Source: Eikenella longinqua (GTDB lineage Bacteria; Pseudomonadota; Gammaproteobacteria; Burkholderiales; Neisseriaceae). From it: 64,000 bases of DNA. The notes beneath the pieces are model-generated. The model did no database searches. It worked only from the letters and a program-made list of their open reading frames with translations, and had not been told where the DNA came from. The translations under genes and the position numbers were made by a program. Location of the stretch: positions 112,325-176,324 of the forward strand of contig NZ_LXSL01000013.1 in the NCBI RefSeq assembly GCF_001648355.1, in the 5' to 3' direction. Below are positions 35,698 to 45,850 of this stretch, piece by piece. Each line of letters begins with the position of its first letter. The stretch's first letter is position 1.

Positions 35698-37035
35698 ATG
35701 ACTACTTCCGTGATGACCCCGCAAGAGATTGTGCACGAGCTCGACAAACACATCATCGGCCAGCAGCAGGCCAAGCGCGCCGTGGCCGTGGCGCTGCGCA
35801 ACCGCTACCGCCGCAGCCAGGTGGCCGAGCCGCTGCAAAGCGAGATTGTGCCGAAAAACATCCTGATGATCGGCCCCACCGGCGTGGGCAAAACCGAAAT
35901 CGCCCGCCGTTTGGCGCGGCTAGCCAATGCGCCCTTTATCAAAATCGAAGCCACCAAGTTTACCGAAGTGGGCTACGTGGGGCGCGACGTGGACAGCATC
36001 GTGCGCGACCTGATGGAAATTGCCCTGAAAAACCTGCGCGAACAAGCCGTGCGCAAAAACCGTGACCGCGCGCAGGATGCCGCGGAAAACCGCATCCTCG
36101 ACGCGCTTTTGCCGCCCCCGCCGCACACCGGCTTCGAAGGCGAGCCCGCCGAGCCACAGCCCGAAAGCAATACGCGCAAAAAATTCCGCGATATGCTGCG
36201 CCGCGGCGAGCTGGACGACAAAGAAATCAACATCGAGCTGAGCCAGGCCTCGCCCGCCGCCATGCAGGTGATGGGCCCGCCCGGCATGGAAGAATTCAGC
36301 AGCCAATTGCAGGATATGTTTGCCAACCTGAGCAAGGGGCGCACCAAGCCGCACAAGATCAAAGTGTCTGCCGCCATGAAGCTCCTGCTCGACGAAGAAG
36401 CCGCCAAGCTGATCAACGAAGAAGAGCTGCGCGAGCAGGCCGTGCACGCCGTGGAGCAGCACGGCATCGTGTTTCTCGACGAAATCGACAAAATCGCCGC
36501 CGACAGCAGCCGGCACGGCGGCGACGTATCGCGCCAAGGCGTGCAGCGCGACCTTTTGCCCTTGGTGGAAGGCACCACCGTGCAAACCAAATACGGCATG
36601 ATCAAAACCGACCACATCCTCTTCATCGCCTCCGGCGCCTTCCACCTGAGTAAGCCCAGCGACCTCATTCCCGAGCTGCAAGGCCGCTTCCCCATCCGCG
36701 TGGAATTGAGCAGCCTCACCGTGGAAGACTTCCAAGCCATCCTCACCAGCACCGACGCCAGCCTCACCAAGCAATACCAAGCCCTGCTGGCCACCGACGG
36801 CGTTGAGCTCGATTTCACGCCCGAAGGCATCACCCGCCTGGCCGAAATCGCCTTCCAAGTGAACGAGAAAACCGAAAACATCGGCGCGCGCCGCCTGCAC
36901 ACCGTGCTGGAAAAACTGCTGGAAGACGTATCCTTCCACGCCCCGCAGGGCGGAACGCAGATTACCGCCGCCTATGTGGACGAACGGCTGGCCGAAGTGG
37001 CCGAGCAGGAAGATTTGGCGCGCTATGTGCTGTAA
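35698..37035 (+). CDS. hslU: ATP-dependent protease ATPase subunit HslU
   Basis: AAA+ unfoldase that normally pairs with the HslV peptidase. It has 445 residues from ATG 35698, which has AAGGA nine bases upstream; the ATG at 35689 touches the Shine-Dalgarno. Walker A is GPTGVGKTE (59-67), the pore loop is GYVGRD (~91-96) and Walker B is VFLDEIDK (~257-264). An I-domain (~110-240) is present. The sensor and C-terminal tail, ending in YVL, are intact. Since hslV is not adjacent, either it is elsewhere or HslU acts alone. Confidence 0.93.
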   Translation: MTTSVMTPQEIVHELDKHIIGQQQAKRAVAVALRNRYRRSQVAEPLQSEIVPKNILMIGPTGVGKTEIARRLARLANAPFIKIEATKFTEVGYVGRDVDSIVRDLMEIALKNLREQAVRKNRDRAQDAAENRILDALLPPPPHTGFEGEPAEPQPESNTRKKFRDMLRRGELDDKEINIELSQASPAAMQVMGPPGMEEFSSQLQDMFANLSKGRTKPHKIKVSAAMKLLLDEEAAKLINEEELREQAVHAVEQHGIVFLDEIDKIAADSSRHGGDVSRQGVQRDLLPLVEGTTVQTKYGMIKTDHILFIASGAFHLSKPSDLIPELQGRFPIRVELSSLTVEDFQAILTSTDASLTKQYQALLATDGVELDFTPEGITRLAEIAFQVNEKTENIGARRLHTVLEKLLEDVSFHAPQGGTQITAAYVDERLAEVAEQEDLARYVL

Positions 37036-37059
37036 TGCCTAAACCGCGTTGAAGCAATG

Positions 37060-37106
37060 AAAAGGCTACCTGAAAATATGCCGCAGCATTTTTCAGGTAG
37101 CCTTTT
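37060..37106 (+). terminator. DUS-pair hairpin after hslU
   Basis: AAAGGCTACCTGAAAATATG pairs with the complement of CATTTTTCAGGTAGCCTTT, closing on a short loop and ending in TTTT. Confidence 0.6.
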
Positions 37107-37131
37107 GCTATGCGGGGAGGCGGCGGAAAGC

Positions 37132-37237
37132 TATGGCGAATCAAATTGGCTTTCGATACCAGGCAGCGAGCCGCAGACAGTACAGGAGTACGGCAAGGCG
37201 AGCTAACGCCGTAGCGAAAGTCAAGTTGGTTCGCTAT
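37132..37237. mobile_element. Correia-like MITE, copy 3, overlapping a gene end
   Basis: Terminal repeats TATGGCGAATCAAATTGGCT and the complement (AAGTTGGTTCGCTAT) enclose a core almost identical to the copy at 12341. The right terminus overlaps the 3' end of the nitroreductase gene: its TAG stop (37236-37234) is the CTA of the terminal CGCTAT. The gene's native stop was therefore probably displaced by the insertion. Confidence 0.75.
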
Positions 37238-37896
37238 TCCACCCACTGTACAATCTCTTCCATCGGCAGGCGGGTTTTGGCGCGGATGTCTTCGCCGCGG
37301 TAGCCGAAGGCGGCCATGATGCTGATGCGGTAGGCGGCGGGGTCGAACAAGCCTTTGCCGGCGAGCAGCGCGTTGGCCTCTTCCAGGCGGAAACCCTCAA
37401 TCGGCGTGGAATCGATGCCGATGAAGGCGGCGGCGCTCATCATATTGGCCAGGGCGATATAGCTTTGTTTGCACGACCAATCGTAGAAAGCGCGCGGGCT
37501 TTCGGTGAGGGCGAAATCGCTTTCGGCAAACTGCTTGAAGAAGCCCTCGCGGATTTCCACGGCCTGCGGCGGGATATGGTGCACCTCGCCCCACATTTTG
37601 CGCTGGTAGTCCGGCTGCATCGCGGCCTGCGTGCGGGCGAGGATAACGACAAAATGGCTGCAATCCATGATTTTGTCGGCCGCACCCCAGGCCACCTGCC
37701 TGATTTCGGCGCGCAATTGCGGATTTTGGATAATGAGGAAACGCCACGGCTCCAGCCCGAAGGAGCTGGGCGAGAGGCGGCCGGTTTCGAGGATAAAGGC
37801 AAAATCTTCGCGGCTGATTTTGCGCGCGGGATCGTATTTTTTGCAGGCGTAGCGGCGGAGGAAGGCTTCGAGGACGGTTTGCTTGATATCGGGCAT
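37234..37896 (-). CDS. NAD(P)H nitroreductase-family protein
   Basis: A FMN-binding oxidoreductase of the NfsB/FRase-like nitroreductase family, 220 residues. Visible features are the N-terminal RRYACKKYDP (phosphate contact), LSPSSFGLEPWRFLI and a central helical region. It ends MAAFGYRGEDIRAKTRLPMEEIVQWVE. The typical family end is near this length, so the MITE has removed little or nothing. Substrate could be quinones, nitroaromatics or flavins. The ATG is preceded by GGAG at normal spacing. Confidence 0.88.
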   Translation of the reverse strand: MPDIKQTVLEAFLRRYACKKYDPARKISREDFAFILETGRLSPSSFGLEPWRFLIIQNPQLRAEIRQVAWGAADKIMDCSHFVVILARTQAAMQPDYQRKMWGEVHHIPPQAVEIREGFFKQFAESDFALTESPRAFYDWSCKQSYIALANMMSAAAFIGIDSTPIEGFRLEEANALLAGKGLFDPAAYRISIMAAFGYRGEDIRAKTRLPMEEIVQWVE

Positions 37897-38130
37897 GGCG
37901 GGCTCCTGAATCGGGCGGTGGAAAAGGGCAGAGGATAGCGGGGCAGGGGGTGGAAGTCAAAAAGCTACCTGAAAAATATTTTCTACTTCACAAAAGTTTC
38001 TCCGCGCTGCGTTGCCATATATTGAAGCAAAAGCCGCACCCCATTTTCAGGTAGCCTGTTGCCGGCTGGAGGCTACCTGAAAAATGAAGGTGATCGCGCC
38101 CGTTTGATGAATCGGGCTTCAGCGGGCGCA

Positions 38131-38160
38131 AAAAAAGCTGCCGGAAATTCCGGCAGCTTT
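38131..38160 (-). terminator. Terminator of the aldehyde dehydrogenase gene
   Basis: AAAGCTGCCGGAA and TTCCGGCAGCTTT form a 13-bp nearly uninterrupted stem, followed on the minus strand by TTTTTTTGC. It lies 23 bases after the stop. Confidence 0.88.
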
Positions 38161-38182
38161 CGCGTTTCGGCACACGGGCAAA

Positions 38183-39655
38183 TCAATACATCCCTTCGCG
38201 CTCTTCGCGGGTGCTGATGTAGATGTTTTTCACCTGCGTGTAGGCGGCGAGCATCATTTTGTGGGTTTCGCGGCCGATGCCGGAGGTTTTGTAGCCGCCG
38301 AAGGGGGCGCCGGCGGGCAGGCGGTTGTAGCAGTTCACCCACACGCGGCCGGTTTCCAGGGCGCGGGATACGCGCAGGGCGCGGTTGATGTCGCGCGTCC
38401 ACACGCCGCCGCCCAAGCCGTATTCGCTGTCGTTGGCCAGCTTGATCACTTCTTCTTCGGTTTTGAATTTGATCACAGTGGCCACCGGGCCGAAGATTTC
38501 TTCTCGGGCGATGCGGCTGTTGTTATCGGCGGCAATCAGGGTGGGCTCGACAAATTCGCCGCTGCCCAGGCTGCCTTCCACTTTCTTGCCGCCGGTGATG
38601 ATGCGCGCGCCTTCCTGTTCGCCGATTTTCACGTATTTCAAAATCGTGTTGAGCTGGCCGGCGTTCACTTGCGCGCCCATTTGGGTGTCATCTTCCCAAG
38701 GCAGGCCGACTTTCACGCGTTTAAACTCTTCGGCCAGCGCGGCCACGAATTTGTCGTAAATGCCTTCCTGCACGAAAATGCGCGAGCCGGCGCAGCACAC
38801 CTGACCTTGGTTGAACAAAATGCCTTTCTGCGCGCCTTCGAGGGCTTTGTCGAACGGCATGTCGTCGAAGAAGATATTGGCAGATTTGCCGCCCAGCTCC
38901 AGGGTGGCGGGGATGAGCAGCTCGGCAGCAGCAATGCCCACGCGGCGGCCCACTTCGGTGGAGCCGGTGAAGGCGAGCTTGTTGAAGCCTTTGTGGTGCA
39001 GCATGTATTCGCCGGATTTGCTGCCTTTGCCGGTGATCACGTTGAGCACGCCTTTGGGCAGCAGGTGGTTCACTTTCTGGGCGAAGGAGAGCAGGCTCAG
39101 GGAAGTGCTGGAAGAGGGGTGGATGACGATGGTGCAGCCGGCGGCCAGCGCGGGGGCGATTTTCCAGGCGGCCATCAGGAAGGGGAAGTTCCACGGGATG
39201 ATTTGACCGACCACGCCGATGGGCTCGCGCAATACGAGCGATAAATCTTCGGCATCCAATTGGTTGGCGCTGCCTTCTTCGCCGCGGATTACGCTGGCGA
39301 AATAGCGGAAATGGTCGGCGGCCAGCGGGATGTCGGCGGCGCGGGTTTCGCGGATGGGTTTGCCATTGTCGAGCGTTTCCTGCAAGGCAAACAGTTCGGT
39401 ATGTTCGTCGATCACGTCGGCGATTCGGTTGAGGATGGAGGCACGTTCGGCGGCGGTGGTGTGGCGCCAGGTTTGGAAGGCTTCCTGCGCGGCGGCCACG
39501 GCGGCGTCTACGTCGGCATCGGTGGCGTCGGTGAATTTGGCGAGCAGGACGCCGTTGGAGGGGTTGTGCGATTCGAGCAGGGCGCCGGGGCGGGTCCATT
39601 CGCTGTTGATGAGCAAACCGTATTCACGGTCGAAAACATCTAAATTTTTAGCCAT
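38183..39655 (-). CDS. NAD(P)-dependent aldehyde dehydrogenase
   Basis: A 490-residue aldehyde dehydrogenase, close to the ExaC/AldB acetaldehyde/aldehyde group. Catalytic Cys is in GQVCCAG (Cys287 or Cys288; 288 fits the alignment of the family). The active-site Glu is in ELGGKSANIFFDD. Also seen are the cofactor motif FTGSTEVG and the Asn in PWNFPFLMA. Start MAKNLDVFDREYG is at 39655 after a weak AAAGAA site; the in-frame extension to 39781 is the promoter region. It would convert aldehydes from alcohol oxidation to acids. A palindrome overlaps its putative promoter. Confidence 0.92.
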   Translation of the reverse strand: MAKNLDVFDREYGLLINSEWTRPGALLESHNPSNGVLLAKFTDATDADVDAAVAAAQEAFQTWRHTTAAERASILNRIADVIDEHTELFALQETLDNGKPIRETRAADIPLAADHFRYFASVIRGEEGSANQLDAEDLSLVLREPIGVVGQIIPWNFPFLMAAWKIAPALAAGCTIVIHPSSSTSLSLLSFAQKVNHLLPKGVLNVITGKGSKSGEYMLHHKGFNKLAFTGSTEVGRRVGIAAAELLIPATLELGGKSANIFFDDMPFDKALEGAQKGILFNQGQVCCAGSRIFVQEGIYDKFVAALAEEFKRVKVGLPWEDDTQMGAQVNAGQLNTILKYVKIGEQEGARIITGGKKVEGSLGSGEFVEPTLIAADNNSRIAREEIFGPVATVIKFKTEEEVIKLANDSEYGLGGGVWTRDINRALRVSRALETGRVWVNCYNRLPAGAPFGGYKTSGIGRETHKMMLAAYTQVKNIYISTREEREGMY

Positions 39656-39711
39656 TTCTTTGGTTATCCTATGTATGGGTATATCGGATATATGCAGTCG
39701 ATAATATAAAA

Positions 39712-39730
39712 ACAGCATCCGGGATGCTGT
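39712..39730 (-). promoter_or_regulatory. Palindromic operator-like site upstream of the aldehyde dehydrogenase
   Basis: ACAGCATCC and GGATGCTGT are 9-bp perfect arms one base apart. On the minus strand they are directly followed by TTTTTATATT. The site could be an operator just upstream of a TATATT -10, or a small attenuator-like hairpin. It lies ~57 bases upstream of the start. Confidence 0.5.
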
Positions 39731-40034
39731 GAATCCATCATAGCCCTTTTTATCCGGCGGTTCAAGAATGCAGATTATCAAACGGCCTGCCGCCGCCTAA
39801 TCAGGCTACCTGAAAACCGAAACGGCCAGGCATGGAATATTGTGCTGCGGCGAAGAGTTTTGCGGCTCGAATATGGCGCTTGCATCGGCTTCAGTTTGGC
39901 GCGAAAATCGCCGTATAACAAGCATAAGCAGCCTGCGGCCGTGTGCGGTTTCCAGTATAAAAACGCAGCGGCGGGCAGGCAGAGCGCATCGGAGGCAAAC
40001 GGTTTTTGTTCGCGTAAAAGCAAGGAGGAAAGCA

Positions 40035-41111
40035 ATGCAAACGATAAAGAAAATTGATGCCGCCGCCCTGCGCGGTTTCACCGAGGCCGCGTTTAAGGCC
40101 TACGGCTTTGCGCCGGAGGAGGCGGAGCAAATCACCGACGTGCTGATGGCCGCCGATTTGTGCGGCGTGGACACGCACGGCTCGCAGCGGCTAGATATGT
40201 ATCGCAAAAACATCGCCGGCGGCTTCGTGCGCATCGGCGCCAAGCCGGAAACTGTGTTTGAAACGCCCGTGTCGGCGGTGGTGGACGGCCACGCGGCAAT
40301 GGGGCAGCTGGTGTCGCGCTATGCCATGCAGATTGCCATTGACAAAGCCAAACAGAGCGGCATCGGCATGGTGTCGGTGCGCAATTCCAACCACTACGGC
40401 ATCGCCGCCTATTACAGCAGCATGGCCGCCAGCCAAGGCCTGGTGGGCATTTCCATGACCAACTCCTTCCCCATCGTGGTGCCCACCTATGGGCGCAGCC
40501 CGATGATGGGCACCAACCCCATCGCCGTGGCCATCCCGGCCGATCCGCTCGATTTCAGCCTGGATGCCGCCACTTCCGTGGTGGCCTTCGGCAAGCCCGA
40601 GGTGTACCTCAAAAAAGGGCTCACCGCCCCGCTGGGCTGGGCCATCAACAGCCAGGGCGTGGACGAAACCGACCCGCAGATTATTGTGGAATGTGTGCGC
40701 CAAGGGCTGGGCGGCGGCATGTATCCCCTGGGCGGCAGCAGCGAGCTGTTTGGCAGCCACAAAGGCTACGGCTATGCCGTGCTGGTGGAATTCTTCGCCG
40801 CCAGCCTCTCGCAGGGCACCACCTCCAACCACACCATGAAAAACGGCAGCGCCGGCATCTGCCATTATTTCTCCGCCTTCAACCCCGAAATCTTCGGCAA
40901 CGCCCAAGCCATCCGCCGCCACTTCAGCGCCTACCTGCAAGAGCTGCGCGAATCGGAAAAAGCCGCCGGCCAGGAGCGGATTTACATTCACGGCGAAAAA
41001 GAAGCCGAATGCTGCCGCGAACGCAAAACCGGCGGCATCCCCATCCTGCCCAAAACGCTCGACGAAATGCGCTGCCTGGCCGAAGAGCTCGGGCTGCCGT
41101 TTGAGTGGTAG
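40035..41111 (+). CDS. Ldh2/malate dehydrogenase-family oxidoreductase
   Basis: A 358-residue NAD(P)-dependent enzyme of the malate/L-lactate/ureidoglycolate dehydrogenase (Ldh_2) family, distinct from the classical MDH/LDH fold. It has VDTHGSQRL, a catalytic His in NSNHYGIAAYY, and GTNPIAVAIP. The C-terminal half has GYGYAVLVEFFAA and the closing LPKTLDEMRCLAEEL. The Shine-Dalgarno AAGGAGG is six bases before the ATG. It lies divergently from the aldehyde dehydrogenase across a 379-bp gap with no further gene (one DUS at 39803). Substrate not predictable. Confidence 0.85.
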   Translation: MQTIKKIDAAALRGFTEAAFKAYGFAPEEAEQITDVLMAADLCGVDTHGSQRLDMYRKNIAGGFVRIGAKPETVFETPVSAVVDGHAAMGQLVSRYAMQIAIDKAKQSGIGMVSVRNSNHYGIAAYYSSMAASQGLVGISMTNSFPIVVPTYGRSPMMGTNPIAVAIPADPLDFSLDAATSVVAFGKPEVYLKKGLTAPLGWAINSQGVDETDPQIIVECVRQGLGGGMYPLGGSSELFGSHKGYGYAVLVEFFAASLSQGTTSNHTMKNGSAGICHYFSAFNPEIFGNAQAIRRHFSAYLQELRESEKAAGQERIYIHGEKEAECCRERKTGGIPILPKTLDEMRCLAEELGLPFEW

Positions 41112-41131
41112 GCGGCAAACGCAGGCGTAAG

Positions 41132-41178
41132 AAAGGCTACCTGAAAAATATTGCCAACCGTTTTTCAGGTAGCCTTTG
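41132..41178 (+). terminator. DUS-pair hairpin after the Ldh2-family gene
   Basis: AAAGGCTACCTGAAAAA and TTTTTCAGGTAGCCTTT pair around a 13-nt loop, 20 bases after the stop. Confidence 0.6.
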
Positions 41179-41267
41179 CTATCCGCACAGTTCATTTCTG
41201 CCCATCGTTTTCGCTTCGCAGAAACTTCGCTGCACTGCGTTTTCAGGTAGCCTCCCGCCCAAACGTG

Positions 41268-41273
41268 TACAAT
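41268..41273 (+). promoter_or_regulatory. Putative -10 of thyA
   Basis: TACAAT followed by ACGCCG, 33 bases before the thyA ATG. No good -35; a DUS-associated repeat ends just upstream. Confidence 0.4.
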
Positions 41274-41305
41274 ACGCCGTTTTCATTCCAAGCACGCCCA
41301 CACCC

Positions 41306-42100
41306 ATGCGCCCATACCTCAGCCTCCTCCAACACATCCTCGACCACGGCACCGACAAATCCGACCGCACCGGCACCGGCACCCGCTCCGTGTTCGGCCA
41401 CCAAATGCGCTTCGACCTCGCCCAAGGTTTCCCCCTGCTCACCACTAAAAAGCTCCACCTGCGCTCCATCATCCACGAGCTCCTCTGGTTCCTCAAAGGC
41501 GACACCAACATCCGCTACCTCAAAGAAAACAACGTATCCATCTGGGACGAATGGGCCGACGAAAACGGCGACCTCGGCCCCGTGTACGGCTACCAATGGC
41601 GCTCCTGGCCCTCCCCCGACGGCCGCCACATCGACCAAATCGCCAATGTTGTCGAACAGATTCAGCGCAACCCCGACAGCCGCCGCCTCATCGTATCCGC
41701 CTGGAACCCCGCCCTGGTGGACGAAATGGCGCTGCCCCCCTGCCACGCCCTGTTTCAGTTTTACGTGGCCGAAGGCCGCCTCTCCTGCCAGCTCTACCAG
41801 CGCAGCGCCGACGTTTTCCTCGGCGTGCCCTTCAACATCGCCAGCTACGCCTTGCTCACCATGATGATGGCGCAAGTGTGCGGCTTGAAGCCCGGCGAAT
41901 TTATCCATACCTTCGGCGACGCCCACCTCTACAGCAACCACTTCGAGCAGGCGCGCCTCCAGCTCACCCGCGAGCCGCGAGCCCTGCCGCAAATGCAGCT
42001 CAACCCCGAAGTGCAAAATCTCTTCGACTTCCGCTTTGAAGATTTCGAGCTGCAAAACTACGACCCGCACCCGCACATCAAAGCCCTCGTGGCCGTGTAG
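41306..42100 (+). CDS. thyA: Thymidylate synthase
   Basis: Methylates dUMP to dTMP with methylene-tetrahydrofolate. It has 264 residues. Nucleophile Cys146 is in LPPCHALFQFYV. The phosphate contact Arg is in DRTGTGTRSVFG, and YQRSADVFLGVPFNIASYALL is the canonical active-site wall. The C-terminus KALVAV is intact. No dihydrofolate reductase gene is adjacent. Confidence 0.97.
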   Translation: MRPYLSLLQHILDHGTDKSDRTGTGTRSVFGHQMRFDLAQGFPLLTTKKLHLRSIIHELLWFLKGDTNIRYLKENNVSIWDEWADENGDLGPVYGYQWRSWPSPDGRHIDQIANVVEQIQRNPDSRRLIVSAWNPALVDEMALPPCHALFQFYVAEGRLSCQLYQRSADVFLGVPFNIASYALLTMMMAQVCGLKPGEFIHTFGDAHLYSNHFEQARLQLTREPRALPQMQLNPEVQNLFDFRFEDFELQNYDPHPHIKALVAV

Positions 42101-42118
42101 TGCGGGCAGGGCGAGAAA

Positions 42119-42203
42119 AAGGCTACCTGAAAAGTTTAGCAGCGCAGAAACTTTGCTGCGCTGCGTTTTAACTTCGTTGAAGTTGATGCTTTCAGGTAGC
42201 CTT
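42119..42203 (+). repeat. Composite DUS-associated repeat after thyA
   Basis: Forward DUS (42121), then both repeat sub-forms in series (GCAGAAACTTTGCTGCGCTG and AACTTCGTTGAAGTTGATGC), then reverse DUS (42191). It also serves as a hairpin terminator. Confidence 0.6.
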
Positions 42204-42230
42204 TTGGCGTTTGAGTATTCCGAATAGTTA

Positions 42231-42662
42231 TTACTTTGAGTGGTCTAATTTAGATAATAAAGAATGGAATACAATACTGTCTATCGATGATTTTGGTGCA
42301 AAATCCACAACTATATATTTAATTTTTTTCATAATATCTCTCGTTACCTTTTTTGTGCCTAGAATGGAATTCATAGTATCTATGATAGAGACTTGGACTT
42401 CGTATGAGCTTTTATCAAAAATTAAAATACAGCTTGCCAACGCATTATGGAAATTTTCAATTTCAGATAAGGTATCAATAAATGCTACATACCATAATTC
42501 ATCTTTTTTATTTTTTAGATCGTTGAGTAGGAATTCCCATTCGGAATCGTTAAATTTGTCTATGATTTCAATAGCATTAAATACTAAATAATCATACCAA
42601 TAATTGTCAAAATCTCCTCTATATTTAGATAGGATGCGATTGTATTCAAGTACATTTTTCAT
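42231..42662 (-). CDS. AT-rich orphan protein, immunity-like
   Basis: A 143-residue, Asp/Ile/Lys-rich soluble protein starting MKNVLEYNRILSKYRGDFDN. It is about 28% GC, against ~60% around it. It is predicted all-helical with repeated Ile/Asp/Asn pairs, like small HEAT-type immunity proteins of polymorphic toxin systems. A CDS is supported by AAGGG upstream of the ATG and by an uninterrupted frame in very AT-rich DNA. No toxin gene lies nearby. It is bounded on both sides by DUS repeats, consistent with import as a DUS-flanked cassette. I could not assign a family. Confidence 0.7.
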   Translation of the reverse strand: MKNVLEYNRILSKYRGDFDNYWYDYLVFNAIEIIDKFNDSEWEFLLNDLKNKKDELWYVAFIDTLSEIENFHNALASCILIFDKSSYEVQVSIIDTMNSILGTKKVTRDIMKKIKYIVVDFAPKSSIDSIVFHSLLSKLDHSK

Positions 42663-42682
42663 TTGTGTCCCTTATTTAGGAT

Positions 42683-42717
42683 AAAAGGCTACCTGAAAAT
42701 TTTCAGGTAGCCTTTTT
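42683..42717 (-). terminator. Perfect DUS palindrome between the ABC transporter and AT-rich gene
   Basis: AAAAGGCTACCTGAAAA is directly followed by its complement with TTTTT. It ends the ABC transporter transcript on the minus strand, 28 bases past its stop. Confidence 0.65.
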
Positions 42718-42745
42718 AGTTTAGTTGGCTAAAACGCGTTCATGC

Positions 42746-44623
<1,878 letters not shown>

Positions 44624-44838
44624 TCAAATTAGGGTTAAGGGTTTCAGGTAGCCTGTCAGATAGGGCTACCTGAAAAACAATGTTGCCTTGGTGTAGCCAA
44701 GGCCGGGCTGCCGCGCCGCGAAAAATACGGTTGCCGGATGGGCGGGAAAGTGCGGCTAAAAAGGCCGCTATCATAACAGAAACAGGGGGCTGGGCACAGG
44801 GCGGCTGTGGCAATGCGGAATGCGGGGCGGCGATTGGC

Positions 44839-44844
44839 TATAAT
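44839..44844 (+). promoter_or_regulatory. Putative -10 of the MscS gene
   Basis: TATAAT followed by GCGCGG, ~140 bases upstream of the ATG. No -35 consensus; one DUS pair (44880 and 44953) lies in the leader. Confidence 0.35.
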
Positions 44845-44983
44845 GCGCGGCATCAGAAAAGAAGTATCCAATCAGGCTTCAGGCTACCTGAAAAATGAGT
44901 GAAGCAGTTTTTGGCAAAGCCAAACAGGTTTTAACTTCGTTGAAGCTTTCGCTTTCAGGTAGCCTCTATCAAGGAAACCGATT

Positions 44984-45850
44984 ATGTGGAACACATTGCA
45001 AAACTGGCTGCACGGCAGCCCGACGGCTTATCAATGGCTGGGCACGCTGCTTTTGGTGCCCGGCGTGCTGCTGGCGCGGCTGGTGCTGCTGCGACTGTAT
45101 TTCCGACGCCATCCGCGTTTGGAAATCGACGAAATGCGCCGCGCGCTGGTGGTGAGCCGTAATATGGGGCTGATTGTGTGCGCCTTGGGCTTGTTTGCCG
45201 TGTGGTTTGCGCAGATTCAAACCTTCGCGCTTTCCATGGTGGCGCTGGCGGCGGCCACGGTGCTGGCCACCAAGGAGCTCATCATGTGCCTTTCCGGCAG
45301 CCTGATGCGCATGCTCACCAAGCAATATTCGGTGGGCGATTTCATCGAAATCGGCGGTATCCGCGGGCGGGTGGTGGACATCAATATGTTTAACACGCTG
45401 GTGATGGAAATCGGGCCCAACGCGCTGGTGGAGCATATGTCGGGGCAGGCGGTGTCGTTTCCCAACAGCCTGGTGCTGGCGCAGCCCTTGCGCCGCGACA
45501 ATGTGTTCGGCAGCTATGTGGTGCACACGTTTGAAGTGCCGGTGCCGATTGCGCTCGACCCGGCTGCGGTGCTGCCGCCGCTGCGCGCGGTGCTGGAGCG
45601 GCTGTGCGCGCCAGAAACGGCGGCGATTGCGGCCTATCTGGAGCAGGTGCAGGCGCAGCGGCTGTTTATCACGCCGGCGGCCGAGCCGCATATCGGCTGC
45701 GTGCCGTTTGACGACAAGTTGTATAAGCTGGCCGTGCGCTTCGCCGCGCCGCTGCCGCGCCGGCTGGCCATCCAGCAGGCGGTGTTGGACGAGTTTATGC
45801 GGGTGCAGCACCGTTTGCTGGCGCAGGCGGGGCGGGAAGAGGCTACCTGA
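44984..45850 (+). CDS. Small-conductance mechanosensitive channel, MscS family
   Basis: A 288-residue inner-membrane channel of the MscS family. Three transmembrane helices are visible (~17-37, 56-76 and 80-103), the last being the Ala/Gly-rich pore helix. The beta domain follows with SVGDFIEIGGIRGRVVDINM, the canonical MscS motif, and then a mixed C-terminal vestibule domain. AAGGA lies upstream of the ATG. The stop codon is the TGA inside a DUS (45838-45850), so the last residues EAT are encoded by the uptake sequence. Confidence 0.9.
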   Translation: MWNTLQNWLHGSPTAYQWLGTLLLVPGVLLARLVLLRLYFRRHPRLEIDEMRRALVVSRNMGLIVCALGLFAVWFAQIQTFALSMVALAAATVLATKELIMCLSGSLMRMLTKQYSVGDFIEIGGIRGRVVDINMFNTLVMEIGPNALVEHMSGQAVSFPNSLVLAQPLRRDNVFGSYVVHTFEVPVPIALDPAAVLPPLRAVLERLCAPETAAIAAYLEQVQAQRLFITPAAEPHIGCVPFDDKLYKLAVRFAAPLPRRLAIQQAVLDEFMRVQHRLLAQAGREEAT

